A DNA stretch of 64,000 nt, taken from positions 62,001 to 126,000 of the forward strand of contig NZ_WING01000003.1 in the NCBI RefSeq assembly GCF_009793335.1, in the 5' to 3' direction. This document shows positions 61,120-64,000 of this stretch, in pieces. Position numbers and translations under genes: made by a program. The stretch's first letter is position 1, and the number at the start of each line of letters is the position of its first letter. This DNA is from Actinomadura sp. J1-007. Its GTDB lineage: Bacteria; Actinomycetota; Actinomycetes; Streptosporangiales; Streptosporangiaceae. The notes below the pieces were generated by a model. It worked only from the letters and a program-made list of their open reading frames with translations, was not told the DNA's origin and searched no databases.

Positions 61120-61527
61120 ATGGCGTCTCAGCTCAACCCGTGCCTCGCCTTTAACGGGAACGCGCGGCAGGCGATCGAGTTCTATCGGGCTGTCCTCGGC
61201 GGCGAGCTGGAAATGGGCACGTACGCCGAATACGGCTCGCCGGACGTGTCTCACCCCGACAACATCATGCACGCCACGCTCCGCACGCCGGACGGCTACA
61301 CGCTGATGGCGTGGGACGTTCGGGAAGAGATGCCCCACACCCCGGGCAACAACGTCGCGGTCTTCCTCGGCGGCGACGACGCCGCACTTCGTGGCTACTT
61401 CGAGAGGCTGTCCGTCGGCGGCACCGTGACGTTGCCTCTGGAGAAGCAGTCGTGGGGTGACGAAGCCGGCTCGCTCGTGGACCAGTTCGGGATCACCTGG
61501 ATGGTCAATATCACCCAGCACTCTTGA
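61120..61527 (+). CDS. VOC family protein (PhnB-like)
   Basis: 135 residues. NPCLAFNGNARQAIEFYRAVLGGELEMGTYAEYG, then HATLRTPDGYTLMAWDV and ERLSVGGTVTLPLEKQSWGDEAGSLVDQFGITWMVNI are the usual order of the PhnB/DUF1428-like VOC group. AAAGGAG lies six bases before ATG. The substrate is unknown. A strong hairpin follows the stop. Confidence 0.88.
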   Translation: MASQLNPCLAFNGNARQAIEFYRAVLGGELEMGTYAEYGSPDVSHPDNIMHATLRTPDGYTLMAWDVREEMPHTPGNNVAVFLGGDDAALRGYFERLSVGGTVTLPLEKQSWGDEAGSLVDQFGITWMVNITQHS

Positions 61528-61540
61528 CCGACCGCGATAC

Positions 61541-61574
61541 CAGGAACGCCCGTCCCGAGAGGCGGGCGTTCCTG
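61541..61574. terminator. 12-bp perfect terminator hairpin
   Basis: CAGGAACGCCCG pairs perfectly with CGGGCGTTCCTG around a 10-base loop, 14 bases after the VOC stop. Confidence 0.85.
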
Positions 61575-61761
61575 CGTCGGTCAAAACCACTGATCGCCCT
61601 CGCGCACGGCGAAGGTGTTCGGTACCCGCCACACGCACCCCGGCGGTGATCGATCGGCCGGTCCACGCACTCCCCCGGCATCGTCGCCTTCCGGCGCGCA
61701 GGCGTTGTCGGCGGAGGCTGCGGCGATGGTGACTACGCGCCAGTACATCTAGGCTGCAACG

Positions 61762-62496
61762 ATGCAGTTTGCAGGCCGGACGAACGACTACGACAGCTTC
61801 GCGGCAACGTACTCGGCGGAGAACGAGAACAGCCTCGTGAACGCTTACTACGAGCGGCCTGCGATGTTGGCGCTCGCGGGAGACGTGACTGGCCGTCGGA
61901 TTCTGGACGCCGGCTGCGGTTCGGGTCCACTTACCGCTGCCCTGCGCGACCGTGGCGCGGTCGTCACCGGTATTGACGCCAGCGCCGGAATGCTGGCGAT
62001 GGCTAGGAGGCGGCTTGGTGACGACGCCTGCTTGCACGTGGTCGATCTGAACGACCCCCTGCCGTTCGAGGACGAATCGTTCGATGACGTGGTGGCGTCG
62101 CTCGTTCTGCATTATCTGGAGGACTGGGGGCCGACGCTGGCCGAGTTTCGACGTGTGCTCCGGCCCGGCGGGCGGCTGATCGCCTCGGTGAGTCACCCGT
62201 TCACCGCCTACGCACACCGGGATCCTCGGCCCGACTACCACGCGACCACCAGCTATACCTTCGACTGGATGCTCAACGGACGGTCCGTCCCGATCCAGCT
62301 CTGGCGCAGGCCGTTGCACGCGATGACCGACGCTTTCATTACGGCCGGGTTCCGCCTTGCTGCGATCAGCGAGCCGCAGCCCGATCCGGCGGCCCGTGAG
62401 CTGTTCCCGGACGGCTTCCAGGAACTTTCGACCCATCCCAACTTCCTGTTCTTCGTGGTCGAAGCACCGAAGTCGGCCACCGGTTCGGACGGCTAG
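61762..62496 (+). CDS. Class I SAM-dependent methyltransferase
   Basis: 244 residues. NDYDSFAATYSAENENSLVNAYYERPA, motif I RILDAGCGSGPLTAALRDRGA, motif II VTGIDASAGMLAMARRRLG, DDVVASLVLHYLEDW and FRRVLRPGGRLIASVSHPF. The class is UbiE/methyltransf_11-like. No clear ribosome site lies before ATG. Substrate unknown. Confidence 0.86.
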   Translation: MQFAGRTNDYDSFAATYSAENENSLVNAYYERPAMLALAGDVTGRRILDAGCGSGPLTAALRDRGAVVTGIDASAGMLAMARRRLGDDACLHVVDLNDPLPFEDESFDDVVASLVLHYLEDWGPTLAEFRRVLRPGGRLIASVSHPFTAYAHRDPRPDYHATTSYTFDWMLNGRSVPIQLWRRPLHAMTDAFITAGFRLAAISEPQPDPAARELFPDGFQELSTHPNFLFFVVEAPKSATGSDG

Positions 62497-62762
62497 TGGC
62501 TCGTCTTGCCCGAGTGTTTTCGTCCGGCCGGGCGGGAAGGGAGGCGGCTGTGCGGTGGCCGGGCGATCACCGTCGTCACGGGCGGGGCGTCCAGGACCGG
62601 CACGGCGGCGAGGTCGCGGCGCAGGTCGGCGCCGGCTGACTCGGGAACGACCACGGTGGTACGCCCGAGCGCGATCAGTTGGAAGAGCTGCGTCGCGGCG
62701 ATCGCCGTCCGGCTGGCGTCCCTGCCGGACGACGGCCCGACCGGCCAGTTGTTCGGCGACAA
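62493..62762 (-). pseudogene. LysR-type regulator, C-terminal remnant
   Basis: 89 codons: ATQLFQLIALGRTTVVVPESAGADLRRDLAAVPVLDAPPVTTVIARPPHSR is the last part of a LysR effector domain (usually xxxLVAAGxGVALLPE then a final strand pair). The DNA-binding domain and most of the effector domain are missing, so it is a scar. Its end overlaps that of the methyltransferase gene by four bases. Confidence 0.6.
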
Positions 62763-62834
62763 CGGGGCCGTCCCCTGGTGACCTGGCTTTCGGACGCGTT
62801 CGTCGTCGTTCAGTACGCGGCCCGCCGTACGGGT

Positions 62835-64000
62835 TCACCCCAGGTGCCAGAGGGCGATGGTGTTCTGGGAGTTGGTGGTGGCCACAGTGTGGCCGTCGGG
62901 GCTTTGGGCGAACAGGCCGATGGTTCTGTTTCCGGGCTTGGCGGTGGCCCCGTCGTGCTGCCGCCCCTTGGCGGGCGGGGCCTCTGGAATGGTGACGGTG
63001 TTCCGCTTGGTGAGGGTGGCCGTGTCCCAGAAGTGCAGGTCCGTCCAGTCGGAGACCACGACGGTGTGGCCGTCGTCGCCGTACGCCAGGCCGGTAATGG
63101 TGCCGCCGTTGCCGCCCAGCGTTTGAACGAGCGCGTTGCCTGTGGCGGTCCTGAAGAGGCGGACGTCGTTGGTCGGAGGGCCGACGCTGGCGGCGACCAT
63201 GGCGCCGTCCGGGCTGAACACGAGGTTCTCGGCACCCATGGAGACGTTGAGTGGCTGCACGAAACGCAGCTTGCGGGCGGCCACGTCCCAGAACAGCAGG
63301 CTGCCCGGATCGAGAACATCGCTGCTGTTGGCGTCGCCTCCCGAGACGGACTGATAGTCGCTGACGAGTGTGCCGCCGTCCCGGCTGAACGCCATGGTGG
63401 AGGTGCGGCCCCCGGCAAGGGCGGGCCGTCCAGCTCACGGGTGTCCGGATTGTAGAAGCGAATCTGGTTGTCGTCGAAACCGCTCGCGGCGAATGACCTT
63501 CCGTTCGGGCTGAAGGCGATCGTCACGAAGGTCTCTTCTGGGGTGCCGCCGGGACTGGTGATCTCCCCCAGCAGGTTCAGCGTGGCGGCGTCCCAGAACT
63601 GGGCCCCTTCGATGCCGCCCGTCGTCAGCGTGCGGCCGTCGGGGCTGAAGGCCAGGGTGAAGACCATCGAGCTCGGGACGGTCCTGGCCCGCTCCTTGCG
63701 GTCCGCCACGTCCCACACCCGCACCGCGCCGCCTCCGGTTTCGGTGGAGGCAAGGGTCTTACCGTCCGGGCTGAAGCTGAGGGCACTGATCACGTTGCCG
63801 TGCTGGAGGGTGCCGAGCGCTCGCAGGGCGGAGCGGTCGCGGGCGGCCAGGATCCCCGCGGGAACGGCGGCGGCCACCAGGAGGCCGCCCACCCCGAGGA
63901 GGAGACGGCGCCGCGTGGCCCACAGCGCCGCCACACCGGAGGACTCCCCCGGTGCTGCCTGCCGCTCTGCTTGTGGGTCGGTCGGCAGCGTGGGGCGCGG
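62835..64000 (-). pseudogene. Membrane-anchored WD40 repeat protein (kinase C-terminus?), frameshifted and 5'-truncated by window
   Basis: From the window edge it reads LPTDPQAERQAAPGESSGVAALWATRRRLLLGVGGLLVAAAVPAG, a linker and membrane helix, then WD-like repeats: ISALSFSPDGKTLASTE, VFTLAFSPDGRTLTTGG and VTIAFSPNGRSFAASG. At a C5 run near 63410 the frame shifts to TSTMAFSRDGGTLVSDY, LVFSPDGAMVAASV and ITGLAYGDDGHTVVVSD, ending NTIALWHLG. One missing base explains it. A Ser/Thr kinase with an outside WD40 sensor domain is the usual context; the kinase part is outside the window. Confidence 0.7.

Overview
The window is high-GC DNA with long overlapping reading frames, many GTG/TTG starts and GGAGG-type ribosome sites. 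Its gene families (PadR with a HAAS-domain partner, ABATE/CGNR, DUF1062, Methyltransf_19, Rox, HelR-like helicase, MmyB-type XRE regulators) point to a filamentous actinomycete, perhaps Streptosporangiales or Streptomyces-like. The genus cannot be fixed from the sequence. No rRNA, tRNA or CRISPR was seen.

The left two thirds (1-42.7 kb) is chromosomal accessory DNA made of small regulator-plus-enzyme units. They include a PadR/HAAS pair with a divergent membrane-protein and DJ-1 operon, a CGNR regulator facing an MBL hydrolase, and a TetR/methyltransferase pair facing a DHA2 exporter. A TetR faces a flavin monooxygenase across an 18-bp perfect inverted repeat, and an ECF41-type sigma factor faces two VOC genes. 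A rifampicin monooxygenase (rox) is followed by an NmrA/methyltransferase pair, LysE and MFS transporters. A HelR-like RNA polymerase-recycling helicase lies divergent to a TetR. HxlR faces a quinone oxidoreductase. Then come an aldehyde dehydrogenase/fumarate-lyase pair, an amidase, and a TetR-controlled operon of a TetX-like monooxygenase, an alpha/beta hydrolase and an FMN reductase. The theme is detoxification, redox and drug resistance under local repressors.

From 42.9 kb the character changes to mobile and decayed DNA. A tyrosine recombinase with a coupled small gene is divergent from a zinc-ribbon/coiled-coil protein across an AT-rich, repeat-bearing gap. This resembles the TnpS-TnpT cointegrate-resolution module of Tn4651-type Tn3 transposons. 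A serine recombinase relic adjoins it. MerR and SulP genes follow, then a broken NUDIX gene and a 2.16-kb segment bounded by 19-bp perfect terminal inverted repeats and TTA duplications that holds four small genes and no transposase. Next are an XRE-TM-trefoil protein, decayed secreted-protein genes, an arsC scar, a CmtR-like sensor with a Cys-tailed cation-efflux (CDF) gene, an aldo-keto reductase/XRE pair, an NRPS carrier/condensation relic, a LysR scar, two intact enzymes and the end of a WD40 protein that runs out of the window.

About a dozen otherwise well-conserved genes are each broken by one or two single-base shifts, several at G5/C5 runs. This looks more like base-calling deletions in the assembly than biological decay. 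These genes are entered as frameshifted with their full inferred span. Fragments lacking whole domains (VOC, LysR, arsC, NRPS, serine recombinase) are treated as true relics.
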